Shown here one piece after another: positions 52,901 to 60,827 of a DNA stretch of 64,000 nucleotides (position 1 is its first letter; the number at the start of each line of letters is the position of its first letter). A model generated the notes under the pieces. The model was not told the origin of the DNA and did not search any database. It saw only the letters and a program-made list of their open reading frames with translations. This DNA is from Halogeometricum limi. GTDB taxonomy: Archaea; Halobacteriota; Halobacteria; Halobacteriales; Haloferacaceae. The position numbers were made by a program, and so were the translations under genes. The DNA is taken from contig NZ_FOYS01000007.1 in assembly GCF_900115785.1 (NCBI RefSeq), positions 124,001-188,000 on the forward strand, written 5' to 3'.

Positions 52901-54477
52901 GGGCGGACTTCCTCGCGGACAAGGAACTGCCCGTCTCCGTCGCGGACGACGACACCTTGGCCAACCAGTACCGCGCCTGCCTGATGTCGCTGCGCGCCGT
53001 CGAAGACAAGACGTTCCTCGGCGCGGGCATCGCCTCGCCGTCGGTGCCGTGGGGCGAGGCGGTCACCTCCGAGGAGTCGAAGGGGTACGGTTACAACTTC
53101 GTCTGGTCGCGCGACCTGTACCAGGTGTTCACCGTCTTCGAGGCCGTCGGCGACGTGGAGACGGCGATTCACGCCCTGCAGTACATCTACGAGTACCAGC
53201 AGGACGAACGCGGCTTCATCCCGCAGAACACCTACCTCAACGGCCGGACGCGGTGGGGCGGCGAACAGATGGACAACATCTCGTTCCCCGCCGTCATGGC
53301 GTACATGCTCTCGGAACGCGGCGTCACGTTCGACGACGTGGAGTACGACTACGTGAACGTCAAGCGCTCCGCCGACTACGTCGCGCGCAACGGGCCGCCG
53401 ACGGCGCAGGAACGCTGGGAGGAGGAGGCGGGTTACTCGCCGTCCTCCATCGCCGCCGAAATCGCGGGACTGTCCTCCGCCGCGGCGCTCGCCATCGAGG
53501 AGGGCTACGACGCCGACGCGCTCATCTGGTTGGCGCTCGCCGACGACTGGACGGACAGCATCGAGTCGTGGACGGCCACCGACACGGGGACCGAACGCCA
53601 CGAGAACACGCCGTACTACGTCCGCGTCACTCGCGACGGCGACCCGGACGCGGGGCACCTCCGGACGCTCGCGAACAACGGACCGACGCTGGACGAGCGT
53701 GAGATTATCGACGGCGGGTTCCTCGAACTCGTCCGACTGGGAATCAAGCCCGCCGACGACGACGTCGTCCGGAACTCCGTCACGGAGATGGACAACACCA
53801 TCCGCGTCGACACGCCGTACGGCCCTGCCTTCTACCGCTACAACGGCGACGGCTACGGCGAACGCGAACGCGACCAAGAGGGTGCGCCGTGGTCCATCGA
53901 GTCGAAGGGGAAGGGTCGTCTGTGGCCCATCTTCACCGGTGAGCGCGGCGAGTACGAACTGATGAACGGCACCGAAGACGGTCCGCTCGCGCCACAGAAC
54001 CTGCTCGAGACGATGGCTGGCTTCGCCAACTCCGGGCGGATGCTCGCCGAACAGGTGTGGGACCGCGAACACAGCACGGACTTCAACTGGGAGTTCGGCG
54101 AGGGAACGGGCGCGGCGACGCCGTTGGCGTGGTCGATGGCGCAGTTCGTCCGCCTCGCGCACAGCGTCGACGCGGGCGAACCCATCGAGATGCCGGCGTT
54201 CATCCGCGAACGCTACCTGGAGACCGACCGGCCGGAGTCGCCGAGACTCCACGTCAGCACCCGGTTCATGGGCGACAGCCTCGTCGTCTCGGGGCAGACG
54301 AACGCCGCCGTCGTCGCGGTGAAGACGCCGAGCGAGACGAAGATGGTCGAACCCGAGGAAGGGACGTTCGAGGCCGTCTTACGGATCGAACACGGCGAGA
54401 ATCAGGTCACCGTCGCGGCGGCGACGGACGAGGACCTGACGACGGCGGGAACGAACGTCACTCGCTTCACGCTCTGA
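49942..54477 (+). CDS. Double-module GH15 glucoamylase/glucodextranase-like protein
   Basis: 1511 residues with two GH15 catalytic modules in one chain. Module 1 (1-680): an N-terminal beta domain, then an (alpha/alpha)6 barrel with YTHSGGYGYTWFRDEAEVS and CQNAWENMVGRFTHTAATF (catalytic-acid Glu, E456). Module 2: a glucodextranase-like beta domain (from about 695; TTGEKYGVGTVADH) and a barrel with KGYGYNFVWSRDLYQVF and RWEEEAGYSPSSIAAEI, ending in a small beta domain (about 1433-1511). Releases glucose from the non-reducing ends of alpha-glucans. Both modules lack Glu where I expect the general base (WSHALRL and WSMAQFVRL). No signal peptide. ATG 49942; ATACTTATG about 30 nt upstream is the promoter. 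Confidence 0.87.
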   Translation: MRLRTALNEYKRDHGGRFPEETPTAEGSFSGHGDRLVYVGPDGALRDYSSSLSGLYGIDRSRFAIEANGETRWFDELDTVRQHYYRETSLVETEYDAGEYTVHQYDLTLGRAHVTHVELRGAIPTDAHLTAFLTMAPEGRETRVGRLIHEDGGPNGTQAVEVFHRNEHDYITASTGLDDVRGQIPERFDEILSEDAFEFPREAVLERYEDTHLSGDIVVSAPLESAGRAARTTLVTQLSDHRIISREDALADLTHCALEHASADSIRAAARERAEVYVPDHVPREDLVRSDLRALSLLTAPTGAHIAGPEFDPFYTHSGGYGYTWFRDEAEVSRYLLNADDRMNLELTDRLVTNAEFFCDTQLDDGSWPHRAWAVDGSIAPGWAHARVEGSDKPEYQADQTASAVTFLANVLTHRRDQLDGELVGEIRDTIERGVESLDDSLEDDGLPETCQNAWENMVGRFTHTAATFLQAYAAVAQSPVSAELVDHAETQATTVYEGLDELWDDEYEVYALRLQGDTLDSRLDSSTFSLVDAFVAYDELEGISERVLDQLESHMETALSDLYRETGDVAGLVRFEDDWWRVAEQDDPKVWSVSTAWGANAAATCAVLLDDYGRAEEADLFLDEATKLYDLLRTDGPFTTRGGYLTEQVFDDGTPDSAAPLGWSHALRLHATGLLAEYDALPAPKPAPSGPESRPRWTTGEKYGVGTVADHTEEDSSRVWFTLTEGSLTEVRFPRVDLMNLRTLDMLVVDADPESSYTARTHNETRRDDHADTIERRAVMAEDDSLVFKHIITEQGDGRGHEWTLTIEYVTDSEHDALLTDVSFEASDENEYELYAVADTALVNTGATDRGLRLGQMGSYHLVARDAGAYDQAGDTRPLLIDEHGDEYSVAIAMTAAGRFEWATVGVAGSDHLAGLFGNGELPTAQERVDNENVVLVGRIGTGTRLNETLALGFAENADTAAALGEAAGALTRGYERVRAGYSKSWADFLADKELPVSVADDDTLANQYRACLMSLRAVEDKTFLGAGIASPSVPWGEAVTSEESKGYGYNFVWSRDLYQVFTVFEAVGDVETAIHALQYIYEYQQDERGFIPQNTYLNGRTRWGGEQMDNISFPAVMAYMLSERGVTFDDVEYDYVNVKRSADYVARNGPPTAQERWEEEAGYSPSSIAAEIAGLSSAAALAIEEGYDADALIWLALADDWTDSIESWTATDTGTERHENTPYYVRVTRDGDPDAGHLRTLANNGPTLDEREIIDGGFLELVRLGIKPADDDVVRNSVTEMDNTIRVDTPYGPAFYRYNGDGYGERERDQEGAPWSIESKGKGRLWPIFTGERGEYELMNGTEDGPLAPQNLLETMAGFANSGRMLAEQVWDREHSTDFNWEFGEGTGAATPLAWSMAQFVRLAHSVDAGEPIEMPAFIRERYLETDRPESPRLHVSTRFMGDSLVVSGQTNAAVVAVKTPSETKMVEPEEGTFEAVLRIEHGENQVTVAAATDEDLTTAGTNVTRFTL

Positions 54478-54549
54478 ACGAGCGGAACAGGAGACGACGG
54501 AGAACCGCCCGCCCACGCGCTTTTTGTTCGGTCGCCCGTACGTCGACAC

Positions 54550-55029
54550 ATGGCTACGTACACGCGCCGGACGCGAGTCGCCGCACCCCTCTCCGAAGTG
54601 TGGAAGTTTCACTCGAAGGTGTCGGGATTGGAGGCGTTGACGCCCGAGTGGATGGGTCTCGACGTCGTCTCCGTGCGCGGACCGAACGGCGAACCCGACC
54701 CGGAGATACTGGACGTCGGCGCGGAGATACGGATGTCGCTTCACCCCCTCGGCGTCGGTCCGAAGCAGGAGTGGACCTCCCACATCGTCGCCCGGGAGTC
54801 GGACGGACACACCGCGATGTTCAGAGACGAGATGCGAGGCGGGCCGTTCCAGAAGTGGGTCCACACCCACCGATTCTACGGCGACGGCGAGGAGACACTC
54901 GTGGAGGACCACGTCGAGTACGAACTGCCGGGCGGCGAACTGGGACGGGCGCTCTCGCCGCTCGGGTTCGTCGGCTTCGAACCGATGTTCCGACAGCGCC
55001 ACGCGAAGACGAGAGCGCTACTGGAGTGA
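54550..55029 (+). CDS. SRPBCC (START-like) ligand-binding protein
   Basis: 159 residues of the polyketide cyclase/dehydrase-type SRPBCC fold: ATYTRRTRVAAPLSEVWKFHSKVSGLEALTP at the start, DVGAEIRMSLHPLGVGPKQEW, then a final long helix (GFVGFEPMFRQRHAKTRALLE). This fold binds hydrophobic ligands; the ligand is unknown. CTTTTTG about 27 nt before the ATG may act both as TATA box and as a terminator for the GH15 gene. It ends 1 nt from the convergent kinase gene. Confidence 0.8.
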   Translation: MATYTRRTRVAAPLSEVWKFHSKVSGLEALTPEWMGLDVVSVRGPNGEPDPEILDVGAEIRMSLHPLGVGPKQEWTSHIVARESDGHTAMFRDEMRGGPFQKWVHTHRFYGDGEETLVEDHVEYELPGGELGRALSPLGFVGFEPMFRQRHAKTRALLE

Positions 55030-55030
55030 G

Positions 55031-56983
55031 TCAGGGCCGGTTCGGGTCGAACGTCTGTGCGCGGGGGGCGGTGACGATTTCGAACCGCGCGCCGCCGTCG
55101 GTCCCCTCGGTGGCGACGACGTCCCACCCGTGCGCCTCGACGATACTCTCCACGATGGAGAGGCCGAACCCGGAACCGGACCGGGCGGTGGTGTGGCCCT
55201 GTTCGAAGACGGTCGCGCGTTCGTCCTTCGGGATGCCGGGGCCGTCGTCTTCGACGTAGAACCCTGACCGGTCCGGGAGCGACCCGATGGAGATGCGGAC
55301 GTCGTCGCCGCCGTGGTCGACGGCGTTGCGGACGAGGTTCTCGATGACCTGTGTGAGCCGACTCGCGTCCGCGGAGATGGTCGCGAGATGCTCGCCGAGT
55401 TCGAGCGTCGCGTCCCCCGTGTCGACGGCGGCCCACGCGCGTTCGGCGACGCCGCGGACGTCCACGGACGACGTCTCGCCGACGGTTCGTCCCTGTCTCG
55501 CGAGTTGGAGGACGTCGTTGACCAGCGTGTCCATCCGTTCGAGTGCCTCGGCCGCCCGGTCGAGATGCGAGACGTCTCCGGTCTCGCGAGCGAGGTCGAC
55601 GAAGCCGTCGACGACGTTCAGCGGATTTCTGAGGTCGTGGCTGACGACGCTCGCGAACTCCTCCAGTCGGTCGTTCTGTTGGCGGAGTCGGCGCTCGCGC
55701 CGCTGTCGTTCGAGCGTGTACGATAGCATGTCCGCCGTGGTGTCGAACAGCGACACCTCCGTTTCGGTCCACGGCCGCGACGTCGCGGAGACGAAGGTGA
55801 GCGCACCGACGAGCGACCAGTTCGACACCATCGGAAGCGCGAGGTAGCTTCCACCTTCGGGGAGCGACAGAGACGTCGCGTCGGGCGTCGACGACGAGCG
55901 AGGCCGTTCGACGGTGACGTCCTCGAAGCGGCAGAGTCGGTCGATGAACCACTCGCAGTCCTCGCCGCCGACGACGGTGGGCCGCGAGGGAACGTCGCCG
56001 GTCGTCCACTCGTGCGTCTTCTGGAGCGTGTCCGTATCGACGTCGTACGAGTACACCGCGACGGCGTCGACGTCGGCGAAGTCGCCCAAACTCTGTATCG
56101 TCCAGTGAATCTTCGCGTCGACCTCGTCTATCTCGGCGCTCATCAGCATCGTCGAGGTGTCGAGCACCACGTCCGTCAGCCGTTCGCGCGAGGCGTCTCG
56201 CCGCGCTCTCTGACGGTCGGCCACGTTCGAGAGCGTTCCGACCGCGTGCGGTTCGTCCGCGTCGAAGGGCCGGACCGAGACACGGCCGACGCAGGGGAGA
56301 CTGTCGCCGTCGGCGCGGCAGACGTTCGTCTCGAACCGGGTCGTCTCCGCGTCGGCCTCGAAGAACGCCGTGAGTTCGTCGCGAGTCTGGCGTTCGTCGG
56401 ACGGAACGAGCGCGGAGAGGTGGTTGCCGAGAACCGTCTCGCGGTCGTACCCCACCATCTCGACGAAGGCGTCGTCGACGAAGACGAACCGGCCCGTCTC
56501 GTCGAGCGCGTAGACCGCCGTCTCGGCCATTTCGGTCGAGTCGGGTCCGTCTGCGGAAGCGTCGGTGGTCGGTGCGCACTCCCGAGAGACGGCGTCCGCG
56601 ACTCGGGTCGCCAACACGGCGAACCGGTCGGCGTCGGTCGATTCGGGGACGTAGTCGGTCGCGCCCGCGCGAAACGCGTCACGCGCGGCGTCCGCCGAGT
56701 CGTCACCGGCGAACAGGACGAACGGGAGCGACGACCGACCGCTGCGGACCAACCGGAGGAAGTCGAGGGGGTCCGACTCCGGGAACTCGTCGCCGCAGAG
56801 GATGCAGTCGGCGGTGCTCGGAGCGTCACCGAGCACCTGGAGGGCGTCGCGGGGGTCAGCGACCGCTTCGACGGAGAAGTCGTGGCCGACGTTCTCTCCT
56901 TCGAGAAAGGCGGCGACCGACGAGGAGCGCTCCGCGTCGGCGTCGACGTAGAGCACGGATATCTCCTCGCGGAGCGTCGTCAT
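55031..56983 (-). CDS. Sensor histidine kinase with pseudo-receiver, PAS and GAF domains
   Basis: 650 residues. The receiver-like domain (8-130) keeps the acidic pair (D14, D16) but has G64 where the phospho-Asp should be (CILCGDEFP), A92 in place of the Thr/Ser (VLFAGDD), and VPES in place of the Lys segment. A PAS domain (about 150-260), a GAF domain (about 270-425), the H-box SVVSHDLRNPLNVVDGF (H449) and an ATPase domain with ENLVRNAVDHG, FYVEDDGPGIP and SGSGFGLSIV follow. It is cytoplasmic, as no helix spans the membrane. A 14-bp palindrome sits about 46 nt upstream. Confidence 0.9.
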   Translation of the reverse strand: MTTLREEISVLYVDADAERSSSVAAFLEGENVGHDFSVEAVADPRDALQVLGDAPSTADCILCGDEFPESDPLDFLRLVRSGRSSLPFVLFAGDDSADAARDAFRAGATDYVPESTDADRFAVLATRVADAVSRECAPTTDASADGPDSTEMAETAVYALDETGRFVFVDDAFVEMVGYDRETVLGNHLSALVPSDERQTRDELTAFFEADAETTRFETNVCRADGDSLPCVGRVSVRPFDADEPHAVGTLSNVADRQRARRDASRERLTDVVLDTSTMLMSAEIDEVDAKIHWTIQSLGDFADVDAVAVYSYDVDTDTLQKTHEWTTGDVPSRPTVVGGEDCEWFIDRLCRFEDVTVERPRSSSTPDATSLSLPEGGSYLALPMVSNWSLVGALTFVSATSRPWTETEVSLFDTTADMLSYTLERQRRERRLRQQNDRLEEFASVVSHDLRNPLNVVDGFVDLARETGDVSHLDRAAEALERMDTLVNDVLQLARQGRTVGETSSVDVRGVAERAWAAVDTGDATLELGEHLATISADASRLTQVIENLVRNAVDHGGDDVRISIGSLPDRSGFYVEDDGPGIPKDERATVFEQGHTTARSGSGFGLSIVESIVEAHGWDVVATEGTDGGARFEIVTAPRAQTFDPNRP

Positions 56984-57028
56984 ACTCTAAATTAGTTCTC
57001 TGACAGCATATCAGCGTTGTGACTCTAA

Positions 57029-57042
57029 TATCAAATTTGATA
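57029..57042. promoter_or_regulatory. 14-bp AT-rich perfect palindrome upstream of the kinase gene
   Basis: TATCAAATTTGATA, perfectly symmetrical, 46-59 nt before the kinase ATG in a 139-nt AT-rich spacer. It may be an operator or an upstream promoter element. The TAAATTAG-type stretch nearer the start (56988-57000) is less well placed as a TATA box. Confidence 0.4.
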
Positions 57043-57122
57043 CTATAACTGACCAGTAGACAAAGAGGGAAACGGAGGCGAGAGAACCGTTCGCGAGGTA
57101 TCCGTATCAGGCCCAGAAAGCT

Positions 57123-58100
57123 TCAATGGGCCGGTTTCTCGGAGTTTCTCCGAGTCGTCAGATAGATTCCGGCGAGGACGACGACACCGCCGACTATCGT
57201 CGCGGGAGTCGGAGTCTCACCGATGAGAACGAGGGCGAGCACCGTACTGCCGACGGGTTCCCCGAGGAGCGAGACGGAGACGACGCTGGACTCCAGGTAG
57301 CCGAGCGCCCAGTTCAGGACCGTGTGGCCGAAGACGCCCGGCCCGACGGCCATCGCGAGGAACAGCGCCCACTCGCGGGCGGCGTAGTCGAAGAGCGGGT
57401 GGCCGCGCGCGGCGGTGAGACAGAGGAGGACGACGGCACAGGCGGTGTAGACGATGGTGACGTACGGAATCAGCGAGAGTCGCTGTCGGAGCGACCGGCC
57501 CGCGAGGACGTACCCCGCGGCGGTGACGGCACCGACGAGCGCGAGTGCGTCGCCGTACAGCGGTCGTTCGCCGGCGAGCGTTGGGTCGCCGGTTCCGGCG
57601 GCGACGGGCGCGAGAACCTCTGCGAGGCCCGGAACGGCTGAGAGGAAACGAACGGCGTCGGGGACGAACAGGTCGCCGAGCGTCATCGTCGCCATCCCGA
57701 CGAGTGCGACGGCGATACCGACGACGACGCCGCGGGTGATTCGCTCGCCGAGGAGCGCCCACGCGCCGACGGCGACGAACAGCGGTTGCGCCTGCACGAG
57801 CGTGACGCTCGCGGCGACGCTCGTCCACTCAAGACTCTCGAACCACGAGGCGAAGTGGACGGCGAGGGCGACGCCGGCGACGGCCGCCCAGAACACGTCG
57901 CGGCGCGGGACGCGGCGGAGTTCGTCGCGCGAACGCGTCACCGCGACGGGCGCGAGGAGGGCGACGGTGAAGACGACGCGGTAGAGCGCCTTCACGAGAC
58001 TCGGCGCCTCGCTGTACCGGACGAGAATCGCGCTCGTGCTGACGGCGAGCACGGCGACGGCGAGGCCGACGAACGGCGAGACGGGCGGGTCGCGGGACAC
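57123..58100 (-). CDS. EamA/DMT family transporter
   Basis: 325 residues with ten helices in two EamA repeats: FVGLAVAVLAVSTSAILVRYSEAPSLVKALYR in the first and FGHTVLNWALGYLESSVVSVSLLGEPVGSTVLALVLIGETP in the second, the latter very typical. Substrate unknown. It begins 51 nt after the thiC stop on the same strand, so it could be co-transcribed; a link to thiamine precursors would follow only from that. It is a distant relative of the DMT protein at 23274. Confidence 0.87.
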   Translation of the reverse strand: MSRDPPVSPFVGLAVAVLAVSTSAILVRYSEAPSLVKALYRVVFTVALLAPVAVTRSRDELRRVPRRDVFWAAVAGVALAVHFASWFESLEWTSVAASVTLVQAQPLFVAVGAWALLGERITRGVVVGIAVALVGMATMTLGDLFVPDAVRFLSAVPGLAEVLAPVAAGTGDPTLAGERPLYGDALALVGAVTAAGYVLAGRSLRQRLSLIPYVTIVYTACAVVLLCLTAARGHPLFDYAAREWALFLAMAVGPGVFGHTVLNWALGYLESSVVSVSLLGEPVGSTVLALVLIGETPTPATIVGGVVVLAGIYLTTRRNSEKPAH

Positions 58101-58151
58101 AGAGAGTCCTTTCTTCGGACCCCCTTACTGATTTCGGAGGCGGCGACGCGG

Positions 58152-59606
58152 TCAGTCGTCGGCGTTCGCTCTGCCCCCGTCCCCCGACTCGTGTAGTTCG
58201 CGGAGGAACGCCGGGAGTTCGGGCACGCGGGAGGTGTCGTGCGTTCCGACCGGCGGCAGGTTCACCTCGGCCGCGGGAGAGGCGTCGAGGTCCGTCTCGT
58301 CGGCAATCTCCTGCATCCCGCCCTCGCCGGACCGCGCGTCCTGGTCGATGCGCATCGAACAGAACTCCACGCCGCACATCGAGCAGAATCTGGCCTCCTT
58401 GTAGTTGTCGCCGGGGAGCGTCTGGTCGTGCGCCGCCTGCGCGCGCGCCGGGTGCAAGGAGAGTTCGAACTGCCGTCGCCAGTCGAAGGCGTAGCGCGCC
58501 TCCGAGAGTGCGTCGTCCCAGTCTCGCGCACCGGGGAGGCCGGCGGCCACGTCGCCCGCGTGCGCCGCGATTCGGTACGCCGCGAGGCCGTCGCGCACGT
58601 CGTCGGCGTCCGGGAGTCCGAGGTGTTCCTTCGGCGTGACGTAGCAGAGCATCGCCGCGCCCGCCCGCGCCGCCTCCGTCGCGCCGATGGCGCTCGTGAT
58701 GTGGTCGTACCCCGGGGCGACGTCGGTGACGAGTGGGCCGAGGAGGTAGAACGGCGCGCCGTCGCACACCTCGCGCTCTCGGTCGACCTGTTCTGCGACC
58801 ATATCCAACGGAACGTGGCCGGGTCCCTCCACCATCACCTGCACGCCGTGGTCTCGCGCCACGTCGACGAGTTCGCCGAGCGTCTCCAACTCGGCGTACT
58901 GCGCGTCGTCGCCCGCGTCGGCGAGACAGCCCGGTCGGAGGCCGTCGCCGAGGCTGAACGTCACGTCGTACGCGGCGAACACCTCGCAGACGTCCTCGAA
59001 CCGGGTGTACAGCGGGTTCTGAATCCGATTCTCTTCCATCCACTTCGCGAGAATCGACCCGCCGCGGGAGACGATGCCCGTCGTTCGCCCGTCCGTCAGC
59101 GGGAGGTGTTCCATCAGGACGCCCGCGTGGATAGTCATGTAGTCGACGCCCTGCCGCGCCTGTTTGCGAATCACGTCGAGGAGGAGTTCGGGCGTGATAT
59201 CCGCGACCGAATCGGCCCGTTTGACCGCCTCGTAGATGGGGACGGTTCCGAGGGGAACGGGCGAGTACCGGACGTTCGCCTCGCGCACCTCGTCGAGATT
59301 CGGGCCCGTGGAGAGGTCCATCACCGTGTCCGCGCCGTGGTGAATTGCCGTGTGGAGTTTCCGCAGTTCCTCCTCGCGGGAACTCGTCTCCTCGCTGTTG
59401 CCGATGTTCGCGTTCACCTTCGTCGAGAACGCCTCGCCGAGTATCATCGGGTCCAAGGAGGCGTGTTCACGGTTGGCCGGAATCACCGCGTGCCCGTTCG
59501 CCACCTCCTCGCGGACGAACTCGACCGACACGTTCTCGCGTTCGGCGACGCGCCGCATCGCGGGCGTCACCGTCCCGTCTCTCGCGTACTGGAGCTGTGT
59601 CGTCAT
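58152..59606 (-). CDS. thiC: Phosphomethylpyrimidine synthase
   Basis: Radical SAM enzyme that converts aminoimidazole ribotide to the pyrimidine moiety of thiamine. The 484-residue protein starts [24 protein letters not shown], has [21 protein letters not shown] and [20 protein letters not shown], and ends with the 4Fe-4S motif CSMCGVEFC (C408, C411, C416; CX2CX4C). Its length is short for bacterial ThiC but normal for the archaeal short form. A palindrome lies between its TATA box and start codon, which points to a repressor and not a riboswitch. Confidence 0.97.
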   Translation of the reverse strand: MTTQLQYARDGTVTPAMRRVAERENVSVEFVREEVANGHAVIPANREHASLDPMILGEAFSTKVNANIGNSEETSSREEELRKLHTAIHHGADTVMDLSTGPNLDEVREANVRYSPVPLGTVPIYEAVKRADSVADITPELLLDVIRKQARQGVDYMTIHAGVLMEHLPLTDGRTTGIVSRGGSILAKWMEENRIQNPLYTRFEDVCEVFAAYDVTFSLGDGLRPGCLADAGDDAQYAELETLGELVDVARDHGVQVMVEGPGHVPLDMVAEQVDREREVCDGAPFYLLGPLVTDVAPGYDHITSAIGATEAARAGAAMLCYVTPKEHLGLPDADDVRDGLAAYRIAAHAGDVAAGLPGARDWDDALSEARYAFDWRRQFELSLHPARAQAAHDQTLPGDNYKEARFCSMCGVEFCSMRIDQDARSGEGGMQEIADETDLDASPAAEVNLPPVGTHDTSRVPELPAFLRELHESGDGGRANADD

Positions 59607-59614
59607 CGACTACC

Positions 59615-59637
59615 TAGTGATATTACTAAGTTATAAG
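59615..59637 (-). promoter_or_regulatory. thiC promoter with palindromic operator
   Basis: On the minus strand the TATA element CTTATAA (59631-59637) is followed by TAGTAATATCACTA (59615-59628), a 14-bp near-palindrome with one mismatched pair, ending 8 nt before the ATG. Archaeal thiamine genes are known to be controlled by ThiR-type repressors, so this is a candidate site. Confidence 0.55.
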
Positions 59638-59708
59638 CGTTGTCGAGGCGCGAGAAGAGCCTCCGCAGCCACCCAAACGTGTTTGTGTTCTGACGTTCTA
59701 CGTTCGGC

Positions 59709-60014
59709 ATGGTCCGAGCCCTCCACGCCGGTCCGCGACGACTGGGGAGACTCCTGAGCGCCCTCGCCGTCCTGTCGGCCGCCGCCGCCGCATGGACCGG
59801 TCGAACCGCACTCGTCTACTGGGGGGCGTTCGCCCGCGAACTGTTCGGGCCGTGCGCGCGGGAGACGCTCGACTGCGCCGTGGCGACGGCGAACTGGGTT
59901 GCCGTCTTCGTCACCGTCGTCGGACTCGGCGCGATGGCTCTCGGCGGGTGGACGGTGTGGCGACTAGTCCGAGTCGTTCGGGTGCTCTCGTCGGCGTCGC
60001 GGCGGGCGGAGTGA
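59709..60014 (+). CDS. Small two-helix membrane protein
   Basis: 101 residues: a basic N-terminus, one helix (about 13-30), a loop with FGPCARETLDC (two cysteines that could form a disulfide outside), a second helix (about 60-82) and a basic tail. Function unknown. It is divergent from thiC and convergent with queC, whose stop is 3 nt away. Confidence 0.6.
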   Translation: MVRALHAGPRRLGRLLSALAVLSAAAAAWTGRTALVYWGAFARELFGPCARETLDCAVATANWVAVFVTVVGLGAMALGGWTVWRLVRVVRVLSSASRRAE

Positions 60015-60017
60015 CCG

Positions 60018-60809
60018 CTACGACTCGCCGTAGTCGGGACGCTCCGCGTACGGAATCGGGTCGCGAGTGCCGACGTTCTGGAACGCCTGCAGTCTGTAGG
60101 CGCAGGAGTCGCAGGTCCCGCACGCGGGTTCTTCGGCACGGTAGCACGACCACGTGTGCTCGAACGGGACGCCGAGTTCGCGGCCGCGGCGGGCGATGTC
60201 CGTCTTCGAGTCGGTGACGAACGGCACCTCGATAGCGATGTCCGTCTCGGGTTTCGTGCCCGCGTCCACCATCGTCTCGAACGCCTCGAAGAACTCCGGT
60301 CGGCAGTCGGGGTAGCCCGCGTAGTCCTCCGAGTGCGCGCCGACGAAGACGGCGTCACAGCCGTTCGCCTCGGCGTACGAGACGGCCATCGAGAGGAGGT
60401 TCGCGTTCCTGAACGGGACGTACGAGGAGGGAATCTCGTCTGCGTCCATGTCGGCGTCGTCGACGGCCATCGAGTCGTCGGTGAGACTCGACGCGCCGAC
60501 GGCCGAGAGGTGGTCCGTCTCGATGTGGAGGAAGTCGAGTGCGCCCAAGTCGTCCGCGAGTCGACGCGCGCAGTCGTACTCTTTCGACTCGGTCTTCTGC
60601 CCGTACGACGTGTGCAGACAGTAGAGGTCGTAGCCCCTGTCTTTGGCCTCGTAGGCCGTCGTCGCGCTATCCATGCCGCCGGAGAGGAGGACGACGGCGG
60701 TCGGTCGGTCGGTGCTGTCCGTCGTGTCGGTATCGGTGCTGTCCGTCGCGTTCGTGCCGGTATCGGTTCTGTCCGTCGCGTTCGTGTCGGTGGTGTCTGA
60801 ATCGGTCAT
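60018..60809 (-). CDS. queC: 7-cyano-7-deazaguanine synthase
   Basis: Makes preQ0 from 7-carboxy-7-deazaguanine with ATP and ammonia; in archaea preQ0 is inserted at tRNA position 15 and becomes archaeosine. 263 residues. The PP-loop motif VVLLSGGMDSATTAYEA is near residue 40 and the zinc site is in CYRAEEPACGTCDSCAYRL. The first 35 residues are a Thr/Asp/Asn repeat of 10-residue units coded by a 30-bp tandem repeat, absent from most QueC proteins. It is the last gene of queD-queE-queC. Confidence 0.96.
   Translation of the reverse strand: MTDSDTTDTNATDRTDTGTNATDSTDTDTTDSTDRPTAVVLLSGGMDSATTAYEAKDRGYDLYCLHTSYGQKTESKEYDCARRLADDLGALDFLHIETDHLSAVGASSLTDDSMAVDDADMDADEIPSSYVPFRNANLLSMAVSYAEANGCDAVFVGAHSEDYAGYPDCRPEFFEAFETMVDAGTKPETDIAIEVPFVTDSKTDIARRGRELGVPFEHTWSCYRAEEPACGTCDSCAYRLQAFQNVGTRDPIPYAERPDYGES
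60728..60787 (-). repeat. 30-bp tandem repeat inside queC
   Basis: Two 30-bp units (60728-60757 and 60758-60787) differ at only two positions. A partial third copy follows towards the start codon. They encode NATDRTDTGT-like decapeptides in the N-terminal tail. The length keeps the frame. Confidence 0.85.
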
Positions 60810-60827
60810 CGTGGGTCGGAGTCGGGG

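Noticed and set aside
59607-59708. TPP riboswitch before thiC
   Set aside because: The TATA element is about 25-31 nt before the ATG, so there is no leader to hold one, and no thi-box sequence is seen.
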